Shown: positions 1-6,960 of the stretch, piece after piece
Numbering within the stretch: position 1 is the stretch's first letter
Layout of the letters: every line of letters begins with the position of its first letter
DNA from: an uncultured Bacilli bacterium
Lineage (GTDB): Bacteria; Bacillota_I; Bacilli_A; RF39; UBA660
Assembly (NCBI GenBank): GCA_947598455.1
Contig: CANQFI010000013.1
Location: 1 to 22,483, forward strand
Reading direction: 5' to 3'
DNA length: 22,483 nucleotides
The notes under the pieces: model-generated
Databases searched by the model: none
Told to the model about the DNA's origin: nothing
Seen by the model: only the letters and a program-made list of their open reading frames with translations
Made by a program: the position numbers and the translations under genes

Positions 1-2
1 TT

Positions 3-92
3 CGTCCAGTAATATCATTAAAATCTGGAACTAAGTATAAGAATGGTACTGGTACTTTATTTGATCCTTATATAATAGATACTACAGAATAA
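3..92 (+). CDS. C-terminal end of an exported/surface protein (5' partial)
   Basis: Only the last 29 codons lie in the window, in frame 3 and ending in TAA; the other two forward frames are closed early. The peptide begins RPVISLKSGTKYKNGTG and ends FDPYIIDTTE. A closing segment of the type 'RPV-I-SLK...GTGT..PYI' resembles the tail of uncharacterised exported proteins of gut Firmicutes; this is from memory and not tested. The stop is 31 bases before the next start and no terminator intervenes, so it is probably the upstream member of the same surface-protein operon. Function cannot be assigned from this fragment. Confidence 0.5.
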   Translation, partial: RPVISLKSGTKYKNGTGTLFDPYIIDTTE

Positions 93-123
93 TAATTAAA
101 TCGTAAGAAAGGAGGAAAATAAT

Positions 124-2424
124 ATGTTAAAAAAGTTAATAAAAAATAAAAAGATATTAATAGGAATAATATTATTATTTATAGTTTTTATTACTTATAT
201 ATTAAGAGTGTCTTTATCAGCAGAATTTGAAAATGATGTTGAAGTAAGACCAGAATCTGATTTAACATATTATTTAAATATTTCTTATGATGGTATAGAT
301 AAGTATGGATTTACATCTAGTGATGAAAAAATTGCTAGTGTTAATAGTGGAATTATTTATGTTGAAGACGTACTTCCTGAAGGTTTAACCTTTAATGGCT
401 TTGTTGAATCTACTGATGGTACTTTTGGTGCAACTAATAGAAATAATGATGGCGTATGTCCAGGATATGTTGTAGATGATTCAGAAGACTTTAAAGAAGG
501 AAATAATAACTATCATGGACTACATTATGATTCAACTACAAGAAAGGTAACTTTTAAGGTTAAAAACTTACAAGCTGGTTGTGTATTAACTATTGGTATT
601 AAAACTGTTACGCCTCCAGTTGATGATCCAGATACTGAAGAAAAAGAAAACAGAAGAGATTTTTATAACTTTGCTACTGGTAAAGAAGGAGCTTTAACTG
701 TTAACTCTAATACTGTTCATGTATGGATGGGCGATGAAAAAGTTGAATTATTTACTGTTACTTATGAATACGACGATGAAGGTGCTCAACCAGGTAATCG
801 TCCACAATTGCCTTCATCAATGCAATATATGGCTGGTTCTAAGGTAGGAGTTGCTTCTGATGTAAATATTGAAGGATATACATTTAGTGGTTGGAAATCT
901 AGTGATGTAACTATTAACTCTGATGGAACATTTACAATGCCAAGTAAGAATGTAACTTTAGTAGGTAGTTTTACAGAAAATCCAAAATATAATGTTACAT
1001 ATAGAATAGATGGTGAAATGCCTGAAGATTATGTATTACCTTTAACCAAGGAATATTACAAAGGAGCCACTGTTAAGTTAGATAGTACAAGAATAGGAGA
1101 AGTCTTTGGTAATTATCGTTTCTTAGGTTGGATAATTGAAGATAATGATATTAATAAGATAGATGGTGAATACTTTGAAATGCCTGATAAAAATGTAACA
1201 ATAGTTGGTAAGTTTGAAGAAATGAAATACAATGTTGAGTATAAATTCCAAGGAAAAATAATTCCTCCGGAAGCAGATGAATTATTACCAGATACAAAAG
1301 AGTACTCTTTTGGTAGTGAAGTATCTTTAGAGGAAGTAAAAGATATTCCAGATGGCTATGATTTCTTAGGTTGGTATAGTGATGACACTTTTACAATGCC
1401 AGCTGAAGATGTTACTATTTATGGTGAATGGAAAGAATTATCTGGTTATTTTAGACCTGATATTACCAAAGAAATTATTAATAAAAAAGATTATTATTAT
1501 CCAGGTGATATTGTTGAATATAAAATAATGGTTACGAATAATGAAGATTTTGATTTAACAGATGTATATGTTAAAGAAAATAATGAAAATGCTTATTTTA
1601 CTATGTATTATGACGATTCAGCATCATCTGACTTATATTTTATTGAATCATCTAATATTGTACGTATTCCTAATTTAAAATCTAAATCATCTGTTCAAAT
1701 AAGAGCAGTGTACCATGTAACTGATAAAGATCGTGGAACCATTAAGAATGAAGTTGAAATAATTGGTGCTAGTACTAAAAATAATTATGAATTAGATATA
1801 GAAAATGGTTTAACAGCTAGCGCTAGTTTTGAAACAGTAGCTTCATTAACAATAGAAAAGAAAGTTAATGGTAATTATGATGATAAAGTATTTAATATTA
1901 AGATTGAAGGTAATAATTTTTCGTCTACTGCTCGTTTAAAAAGAGGTGAAAGTAGAACCTTCTATTTAAAACCAGGTGATTATAAAGTTACAGAAATAAT
2001 TCCTCAAGAATACAACTTAGTAAGTGTTGAAGGAATCATTAATTCTAATGCTCAAATTTTTAAATTAGATAATAAAGATAATTATAAAATTACATTTACT
2101 AATGAATTTGTTAAAAAAGGATTCTTTCATGCATCTAGTGAAATTGTAAATAAAATAAATCATAAAGTATACGTTATCTATTATGATTATGATCGAATAG
2201 AAAAATTAAGAGAAGTTTATCAGCCTAATTATATAATTAAACCTTTTGAAGAAGTAGGAATAAATGAACCTGTTTCAAGTAATAGTTGTAGTTTTGATAT
2301 AAAGAAAAATTTATATTATTCATTTGATGAAGAACTTAGTGCTGGTAGTATTTTAAATAAAAATTATAAGTTTAATATTGATTTATATCCGATGCCAGGA
2401 ACATTAATTTGTCCAGAACAATAA
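124..2424 (+). CDS. Mosaic surface protein with InlB-type repeats, DUF11-like and SpaA-like domains
   Basis: Large exported protein, probably an adhesin or matrix component. A positively charged start and hydrophobic stretch (about residues 9-28) followed by SLSA-EFEN look like a signal peptide or N-terminal anchor. Residues about 35-205 form a beta-rich domain of isopeptide/DUF11 type (VEDVLPEGLTFNGF). Three Listeria-Bacteroides (InlB B / Flg_new-like) repeats follow at about 209-283, 289-365 and 369-440, each with the family pattern of a GY-F-GW core and a T/FxMPxxxVT closing strand. A DUF11-like domain (about 446-560; PGDIVEYKIMVTN) and a SpaA/Cna-B-like domain (about 577-665; LTIEKKVNG, LKPGDYKVTE) come next. 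The last 100 residues are unrecognised and contain two cysteines. No LPXTG motif or C-terminal TM is seen. The start is fixed by AAAGGAGG at 108-115. The ligand is unknown. Confidence 0.8.
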   Translation: MLKKLIKNKKILIGIILLFIVFITYILRVSLSAEFENDVEVRPESDLTYYLNISYDGIDKYGFTSSDEKIASVNSGIIYVEDVLPEGLTFNGFVESTDGTFGATNRNNDGVCPGYVVDDSEDFKEGNNNYHGLHYDSTTRKVTFKVKNLQAGCVLTIGIKTVTPPVDDPDTEEKENRRDFYNFATGKEGALTVNSNTVHVWMGDEKVELFTVTYEYDDEGAQPGNRPQLPSSMQYMAGSKVGVASDVNIEGYTFSGWKSSDVTINSDGTFTMPSKNVTLVGSFTENPKYNVTYRIDGEMPEDYVLPLTKEYYKGATVKLDSTRIGEVFGNYRFLGWIIEDNDINKIDGEYFEMPDKNVTIVGKFEEMKYNVEYKFQGKIIPPEADELLPDTKEYSFGSEVSLEEVKDIPDGYDFLGWYSDDTFTMPAEDVTIYGEWKELSGYFRPDITKEIINKKDYYYPGDIVEYKIMVTNNEDFDLTDVYVKENNENAYFTMYYDDSASSDLYFIESSNIVRIPNLKSKSSVQIRAVYHVTDKDRGTIKNEVEIIGASTKNNYELDIENGLTASASFETVASLTIEKKVNGNYDDKVFNIKIEGNNFSSTARLKRGESRTFYLKPGDYKVTEIIPQEYNLVSVEGIINSNAQIFKLDNKDNYKITFTNEFVKKGFFHASSEIVNKINHKVYVIYYDYDRIEKLREVYQPNYIIKPFEEVGINEPVSSNSCSFDIKKNLYYSFDEELSAGSILNKNYKFNIDLYPMPGTLICPEQ

Positions 2425-2446
2425 TAGTACTTAAGGAAGGGATAAT

Positions 2447-3070
2447 ATGTTAAAAAAATTAAAGAATAAAAAAATATTATTACTAATTTTAATATTGTCA
2501 ATAAGTACAATAGCGGTTACTTATGCTTTATTCTTTTCTAGTACTGATATAGTTAATAAGTTTCATACTTTAACTTATTATGTAACATTGGAAGAGGAAT
2601 TTCATAATGATTGGGGTACCAAGAAAGTTGTAATAAAGAATAATGATGAAAATGCTAATTTATTATTAAGAATTAATTATATAGAGTATTGGGAATATTT
2701 TGAATGTATGAGTGATGAAGAAGATTGTCCTTCAGAAGATATATTATCTATTCCTTTAAGTAATACTTATAATAATGTAGATGTTGCTACTAAGGGATGG
2801 ACAAAAAGTTTTGAAAATGATTTTAAAGATGGTAATGATGGTTATTACTATTATGAGAAGATTTTTAAACCTAATTCTTCAGTAGAAATATTAGAAACAA
2901 TTAATTTTAATGATGAGTTAATAAAAGATAATGATTTATATAATAAATATTCCAATGCTGATTATGAATTAACTTTTGGCTATGAAGCCATACAAGCTAC
3001 AGAAAAAGCAGCTAAGAAGTTATGGGATAAAGATATAACTATTAATGGAGACAATGTTGAATGGAAATAG
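2447..3070 (+). CDS. BsaA/TasA-like SipW-dependent biofilm matrix protein (first copy)
   Basis: A 207-residue secreted protein. The N-terminus has lysines, a hydrophobic core (about 9-28) and the segment TYALFFSST, which is the form of signal peptide processed by SipW-type peptidases in TasA/BsaA proteins. The mature part is beta-rich and contains LLRINYIEYWE and ETINFNDEL. The same two motifs recur in the second copy at 3555-4193 (VVRAHYIEKW, ESVTFNEDI), which shows the two proteins are paralogues. The family forms extracellular fibres or biofilm matrix in Bacillus and Clostridium; that role is inferred here. The ribosome binding site is AAGGAAGG at 2433-2440. The 3' end overlaps sipW by 10 bases, so peptidase and substrate are translationally coupled. 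Confidence 0.8.
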   Translation: MLKKLKNKKILLLILILSISTIAVTYALFFSSTDIVNKFHTLTYYVTLEEEFHNDWGTKKVVIKNNDENANLLLRINYIEYWEYFECMSDEEDCPSEDILSIPLSNTYNNVDVATKGWTKSFENDFKDGNDGYYYYEKIFKPNSSVEILETINFNDELIKDNDLYNKYSNADYELTFGYEAIQATEKAAKKLWDKDITINGDNVEWK

Positions 3071-3558
3071 TTAAAAGAATAATTCATTACTTATCATACG
3101 TTATTTATTTTTTAATATTAGTATTTGTTTTAATAGAAATTCCAATATTGTTTGGTTATAAACCATTAATTATATTATCTGGTTCAATGGAACCTAATTA
3201 TAAAGTTGGTAGTATTATATATTATCATAAAGTAGAAAAGGATGATTTAAAGAATAAAGATGTAATTACTTATAAGATGGATGATGGAACTTATATAACA
3301 CACAGAATAATTGATGTAGATGGTGATTATTTTGAAACTAAAGGAGATATGAATGATAAGGAAGATCCAGTAAGGGTAAAGTATAGTAAAATAGTAGGAA
3401 AAGCAACTAATTGGAGTATACCTTTTATTGGTTATGGTTATATTTTATTTTTAAGATACCATACATTAATTATTTTAATAGTAACAATTATTTTATTTTT
3501 AGAATTTTGGTATTCTAATAGTAAGTTTTTTAGTAATAAGAAGGAGGAAATGTTATGA
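3061..3558 (+). CDS. sipW: Signal peptidase I, SipW (ER-type)
   Basis: Membrane signal peptidase of 165 residues that removes signal peptides on the outer face of the membrane. The first TM (about 9-31) is followed by the catalytic box LSGSMEPNYKVG with Ser42. The usual bacterial Lys is replaced by His81 in ITHRIIDVDG, and the acidic residue follows at Asp96 in TKGDMND. This Ser/His/Asp arrangement marks the ER-type SipW branch rather than the Ser/Lys SipS type. A second TM lies at about 126-152. In Bacillus and Clostridium this branch matures TasA/BsaA proteins, and here it sits between two such substrates with a 10-base overlap upstream and an ATGA overlap downstream. Regulation is probably only through the shared operon. 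Confidence 0.92.
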   Translation: MEIVKRIIHYLSYVIYFLILVFVLIEIPILFGYKPLIILSGSMEPNYKVGSIIYYHKVEKDDLKNKDVITYKMDDGTYITHRIIDVDGDYFETKGDMNDKEDPVRVKYSKIVGKATNWSIPFIGYGYILFLRYHTLIILIVTIILFLEFWYSNSKFFSNKKEEML

Positions 3559-4193
3559 AAAAAATGAATAAGAAACCGTTAATTGCTATAGCTTTAATAG
3601 CTTTAATTGGCATTATTGGAGGAACTTTTGCAATTTTTAGTAGAACAGTAGAGATACCAAATTTTTTTAAAACAGGTGTTTTCAAAAATACGATTACTGA
3701 GACATTTACTAGTCCTAATGACTGGACTCCAGGTACAACAACTCCTAAAACGATTGCTGTTACAAATGATGGTAATATTCCAATTGTAGTTCGTGCTCAT
3801 TACATAGAAAAATGGACTTCACAAAATGGTAATGATTTACAATTAACAAAGGATGGTAAACCTTTAGTTACAATTAATTTGGATAATCAAGAATCTTGGA
3901 CAGAAAAAGAAGAATCTAATATTAAGTATTATTATTATAATTATATTCTTGGCCCTGGAGATTCAATTGATTCATTTATTGAGTCAGTAACATTTAATGA
4001 AGATATTGATTTTACTGATGAAATTAAATGTAATAAAGTTGAAAATGAAGGTAAAGTAACAACAACATGTTTATCTGATGAAAATGGATATTCAGGTGGA
4101 ACTTATACATTAACGATTATTGTTGACGTAGTTCAATATGATGGTTATGCAAATTATTGGGAGACGGAATTTGAAGTAAAAGAAAAAAAGTAA
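3555..4193 (+). CDS. BsaA/TasA-like SipW-dependent biofilm matrix protein (second copy)
   Basis: A 212-residue secreted protein and the clearer of the two BsaA-like proteins. The signal peptide has the classic form IALIGIIGGTFAIFSRT, close to the GGT-(Y/F/W)A-FS signature of SipW substrates, followed by an N..F-tgvF segment that in TasA-like proteins precedes the first strand. The mature part contains VVRAHYIEKW and ESVTFNEDI, shared with the 2447-3070 paralogue, then a Cys pair (ECIKCN-like region and TTTC) absent from the paralogue, and ends in a beta-rich TYTLTIIVDVVQYDGY segment. The start overlaps the sipW stop (ATGA) and has AAGGAGG at 3541-3547. Expected role: structural subunit of extracellular matrix or fibre. 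Confidence 0.85.
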   Translation: MKKMNKKPLIAIALIALIGIIGGTFAIFSRTVEIPNFFKTGVFKNTITETFTSPNDWTPGTTTPKTIAVTNDGNIPIVVRAHYIEKWTSQNGNDLQLTKDGKPLVTINLDNQESWTEKEESNIKYYYYNYILGPGDSIDSFIESVTFNEDIDFTDEIKCNKVENEGKVTTTCLSDENGYSGGTYTLTIIVDVVQYDGYANYWETEFEVKEKK

Positions 4194-4243
4194 TTAATTA
4201 AATAAAGTTTTATTAGGAATTTTAAAATAATGGAGGAATAAAG

Positions 4244-4888
4244 ATGAAGAAATTATTAATGATATTAATAGTTATAATGATAACTTTTATGAATTTTGTC
4301 TATGCAGAAGAAGAGAATAAGTTATTTTTTACTAGTAAAGATGATCGTTTGTACTATAAAGCAAAATTATTAGATAGTGATTCATTTATGAATTACAGTG
4401 ATATGATTCCTGGTAAGACATATAAAGATAAACTAATTATTAAGAATGAAAGTAAAGATACTGATTATACTTTATATTTTAAAGTAAAAGAAGTAGAGAA
4501 TACTAAATTAGCAAATGAATTGTTAGATAATTTAGATATGAAAATTTATTTAGATGATAAGTTAATATATAATGGAAATATTAGAGGAGAAAGCTATGAT
4601 ATAGGTGGTACTAATTTAAAGGATGCTATTAAGTTAGGAGAATTTAAAACAGATGAAGAACATAACTTGGTTGTTGAAACATCATTAAATTTTGAATATG
4701 ATAATGTTGAGAATACTGATATAGCTACTATAAATTGGGAATTTTATGGTGAATATAATGATGCTATATATCCATTAATTCCTGATACATCAGATAATAT
4801 AATGAGAATAGTTATCTTATTATTTATTTCATTAGTTTTAATAGCTTTTATATTAGGAATATTAAGGTATGGTAAGAAATGTAATTGA
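4244..4888 (+). CDS. Secreted membrane-anchored protein of the SipW/BsaA cluster
   Basis: A 214-residue protein with a cleavable signal peptide ending in FVYA-EEEN and a beta-rich ectodomain of about 160 residues. The tail has a hydrophobic stretch (about 188-208) then RYGKKCN. Just before that TM is PLIPDTSDN, which looks like a sortase signal (LPxTG, often followed by D/E) that has lost the Gly; with the TM and positive end the architecture is that of a sorted protein, but the motif is not canonical. The ectodomain phrase PGKTYKDKLIIKN resembles the 'pGd....i.v.N' edge of matrix proteins whose strands pack as Ig-like sandwiches. It lies 50 bases after the second BsaA gene with GGAGGA at 4232-4237, so it is probably the last gene of the operon. 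A role in anchoring the BsaA-like fibre to the membrane is inference. Confidence 0.65.
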   Translation: MKKLLMILIVIMITFMNFVYAEEENKLFFTSKDDRLYYKAKLLDSDSFMNYSDMIPGKTYKDKLIIKNESKDTDYTLYFKVKEVENTKLANELLDNLDMKIYLDDKLIYNGNIRGESYDIGGTNLKDAIKLGEFKTDEEHNLVVETSLNFEYDNVENTDIATINWEFYGEYNDAIYPLIPDTSDNIMRIVILLFISLVLIAFILGILRYGKKCN

Positions 4889-4919
4889 AATACAATAATA
4901 TAAGATTTAAAAGATATAG

Positions 4920-4948
4920 TTAAGGTCAATAAAAAATTAGTTTATAAC
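4920..4948 (+). promoter_or_regulatory. Candidate promoter for the 4956-5322 RNA
   Basis: TTAAGG at 4920-4925 (3 of 6 to TTGACA), a 17-base spacer, and TATAAC at 4943-4948 (5 of 6 to TATAAT). Predicted transcription start is near 4955, which is directly before the first hairpin of the RNA candidate. The -35 is weak, so the call rests on the -10, the spacing and the position. Confidence 0.35.
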
Positions 4949-4955
4949 GTATAGA

Positions 4956-5322
4956 GATATGTAGCCAAATATCAAGAAGTCAACTCTTGTCATAGTAGTA
5001 AAGAAATATAGAAAAATATAAAACCCGAAGGACAAGATGTTAGATAGTATCTATTATGAAACACGAGGAAAATAATAAAAAGCCAGACGAGTAAAAGAAA
5101 AACTTTTGTTTACAAAAGTATATTTGAAAAAGAGGGTAGTAAGTAGTAGGTGGCTTATTTTCATTACGTAAAGTAGTAACAACAAGATATATATTAAAGA
5201 ACTATCGTATACTGAACAGTATATATGGATGATGTAAGAGGACAACAATTAGTCATTGCATCATACTAGATTTTATAAAAGTTTGTGAGGAGTTAGAATT
5301 TTTCTAGATAAACTAGATTCCC
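4956..5322 (+). ncRNA. Candidate large structured non-coding RNA in a 528-base intergenic gap
   Basis: The whole stretch 4889-5416 is closed in all three forward frames by many TAG and TAA codons, and the few reverse frames look like non-coding AT-rich sequence with no ribosome binding site. It is purine-rich on the + strand and visibly less AT-extreme than the other gaps. Possible helices: GATAT/ATATC (4956-4960 with 4969-4973); CTTGTC/GACAAG (4986-4991 with 5031-5036); TAGAT/ATCTA (5041-5045 with 5049-5053); AAGCCA/TGGCTT (5080-5085 with 5151-5156) enclosing the perfect hairpin ACTTTTG-TTTA-CAAAAGT (5102-5119); TATACT-GAAC-AGTATA (5208-5223); ATGATG/CATCAT (5229-5234 with 5259-5264); and a bulged GGAGTTAG/CTAGATTCC hairpin (5289-5321). 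It lacks the conserved GAGGAAAGTCC of RNase P and no tmRNA-type ends were seen. Size and host type would fit a large ornate RNA class such as ROOL, but I cannot confirm this. 5323-5416 holds only AT-rich sequence and the next gene's SD. The ends are approximate. Confidence 0.42.
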
Positions 5323-5416
5323 AAAAATACTTAATAAAGAATATTTAAAAATTAAACAATAATACATATAGCTTAACTTTCTAAAATATGTTATAAATAT
5401 CTTAGGAGGTATTCGT

Positions 5417-6811
5417 ATGCAAATATTTTCAATAATTTTAACTATTTTATTTTTAATTATATTAGTAACTTATTTATTTGTTGCATCAAAAAGAAAAACC
5501 TTAAAAAATATTTTTTGCTTAATTACTAATATAATTACATTTATTATGACATTTATTATTACTAAGTTAGTAGTTACTTTACTTGGTAATAAAATAGCTC
5601 TTTCTATAAGTTCAACTATTAAAGAAATGCTTAACATAACTAAAGAAGAATGGGTAAAAGATAATTCTGTCGATCTAATTTCGAAATTTATTATCAATAT
5701 AGCAATAGGTTTAATAAGTTTCTTTATAATTTTTATAATTATATATGTTATATCTCATCTCATAAAGAGATTAATCTTTAAACTAAAAACAAAAGAACTA
5801 TATAGTAAATATCAATCTAAAAAAGAAGATAATAAATTAGTTAATCTAGGTATTGGTTTAGTTTCATTTATTATAATTTCTTTTGCTTTCTTATATCCAA
5901 TTGGTACTATTGTTAAAATTGCCGTTGATTCAGCTGATAAAGTTTCTTATACATTTCCAAATGAGGTAAAACCATTATTTAATAATCCGATTTTAAGATT
6001 ATATGCTAATGGTGTAAGTGAGTTCTTTTTTAATCAAGTAACCAAAACTAAAGATAACAATCATACTATTAATACAAGTAATGAAATAAAAGGCTTTACT
6101 GTTATAACATTTGCAGCCACAAATATCGATAATACTAATGACATTAAGAAAAATACTACCTTAATTAAAGATACTTTTAATGACACTTATTTAGCGCCAA
6201 CATTTGTTAGTGAGCTTTGTGCTAATGCTGCATATAATTGGAAAAATAATGGTTCATTTATGGGCCAAACAATTGACTTACCAACTGATAGTAGCCGAGA
6301 AATATATCTAGATTTATTTGATATTATGAGCAAATGGGAAAGAGAAGACTTAATAAATAATATTGATTCATTATTTGAACTATATGATATTTTAAATAAA
6401 TACGAAGTCTTAAATAATGATAAAAAATTAATTGATATTTTATCAGATGATCAATTTACTGAAGAATTATTCCTATGTCTATTTAATAATGAAGATTTAA
6501 AATCAGTAATTGCTTCCTTTATGAATTATGGTATCAAAGAATCATTAAAAAGCTTAAATATAACTACTGACATTAACTATGTTGAAACAGCTCAAGTTAT
6601 GGATATGTCTAATGATGAAATCAAAAATGAAGCTCGAATATTTTCTTTAACAATCAGACAATTAGTTATATTAAACGATTCTAAAGGTAAAACTCTTTCT
6701 AAACAAGAATATCAAGAAATTCTTAATAATTTAAGTGAGATAAAAAATAGTAAATTGTTTAGTGGATCACTATATAATATTTTAAATAAACTATTAATAA
6801 ATTATGTTTAA
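5417..6811 (+). CDS. CvpA-like multi-pass membrane protein with large C-terminal domain
   Basis: A 464-residue protein. Four hydrophobic segments are visible at about 3-23, 32-56, 88-115 and 143-169, with an amphipathic loop between the second and third (LSISSTIKEML). That layout is like CvpA (colicin V production) family proteins, but sequence identity is not evident to me, so the family name is tentative. The remaining 290 residues are soluble, acidic and largely helical with no recognised motif; typical CvpA proteins are only about 160-200 residues, so this would be an extended form. The start has AGGAGG at 5404-5409. A TG-T-TATAAA extended -10 at 5389-5397 lies very close to the SD, so transcription could start there or come from the upstream RNA region. 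A strong terminator follows. Confidence 0.6.
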   Translation: MQIFSIILTILFLIILVTYLFVASKRKTLKNIFCLITNIITFIMTFIITKLVVTLLGNKIALSISSTIKEMLNITKEEWVKDNSVDLISKFIINIAIGLISFFIIFIIIYVISHLIKRLIFKLKTKELYSKYQSKKEDNKLVNLGIGLVSFIIISFAFLYPIGTIVKIAVDSADKVSYTFPNEVKPLFNNPILRLYANGVSEFFFNQVTKTKDNNHTINTSNEIKGFTVITFAATNIDNTNDIKKNTTLIKDTFNDTYLAPTFVSELCANAAYNWKNNGSFMGQTIDLPTDSSREIYLDLFDIMSKWEREDLINNIDSLFELYDILNKYEVLNNDKKLIDILSDDQFTEELFLCLFNNEDLKSVIASFMNYGIKESLKSLNITTDINYVETAQVMDMSNDEIKNEARIFSLTIRQLVILNDSKGKTLSKQEYQEILNNLSEIKNSKLFSGSLYNILNKLLINYV

Positions 6812-6837
6812 TCAAAAATAAATAAATATACATAAAT

Positions 6838-6862
6838 AAAGTGGACATATGTCTGCTTTTTT
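6838..6862 (+). terminator. Intrinsic terminator after the CvpA-like gene
   Basis: Stem AAAGTGGAC with loop ATAT and GTCTGCTTT (two G-T pairs allowed), then the T-run 6857-6862. It lies 26 bases after the stop codon of the preceding gene. Confidence 0.75.
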
Positions 6863-6916
6863 ATGTAATAAATTATTTTTATAAATGTAATTATAACCAT
6901 TTCATTTTATTTATCT

Positions 6917-6940
6917 TATAATATTTAATTGCTTTATAAT
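6917..6940 (+). promoter_or_regulatory. Two perfect TATAAT boxes upstream of the PcfJ-like gene
   Basis: TATAAT occurs at 6917-6922 and 6935-6940. Neither has a good -35 at 16-18 bases, so only the -10 boxes are supported. The downstream box would give a leader of roughly 14 bases that still includes the GGTGGTGAT ribosome binding region before the ATG at 6961. Confidence 0.4.
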
Positions 6941-6960
6941 ATAAATAAGGTGGTGATAAT

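Noticed and set aside
5054..5248. 64-residue minus-strand frame in the gap
   Set aside because: It has no SD, a composition of AT-rich noise and runs across the hairpins.
4889..5416. RNase P RNA, tmRNA or a group I/II intron in the gap
   Set aside because: The conserved RNase P core GAGGAAAGTCC, a tmRNA tag reading frame and CCA-type ends, and intron domain V or P7-type cores were not found on either strand.
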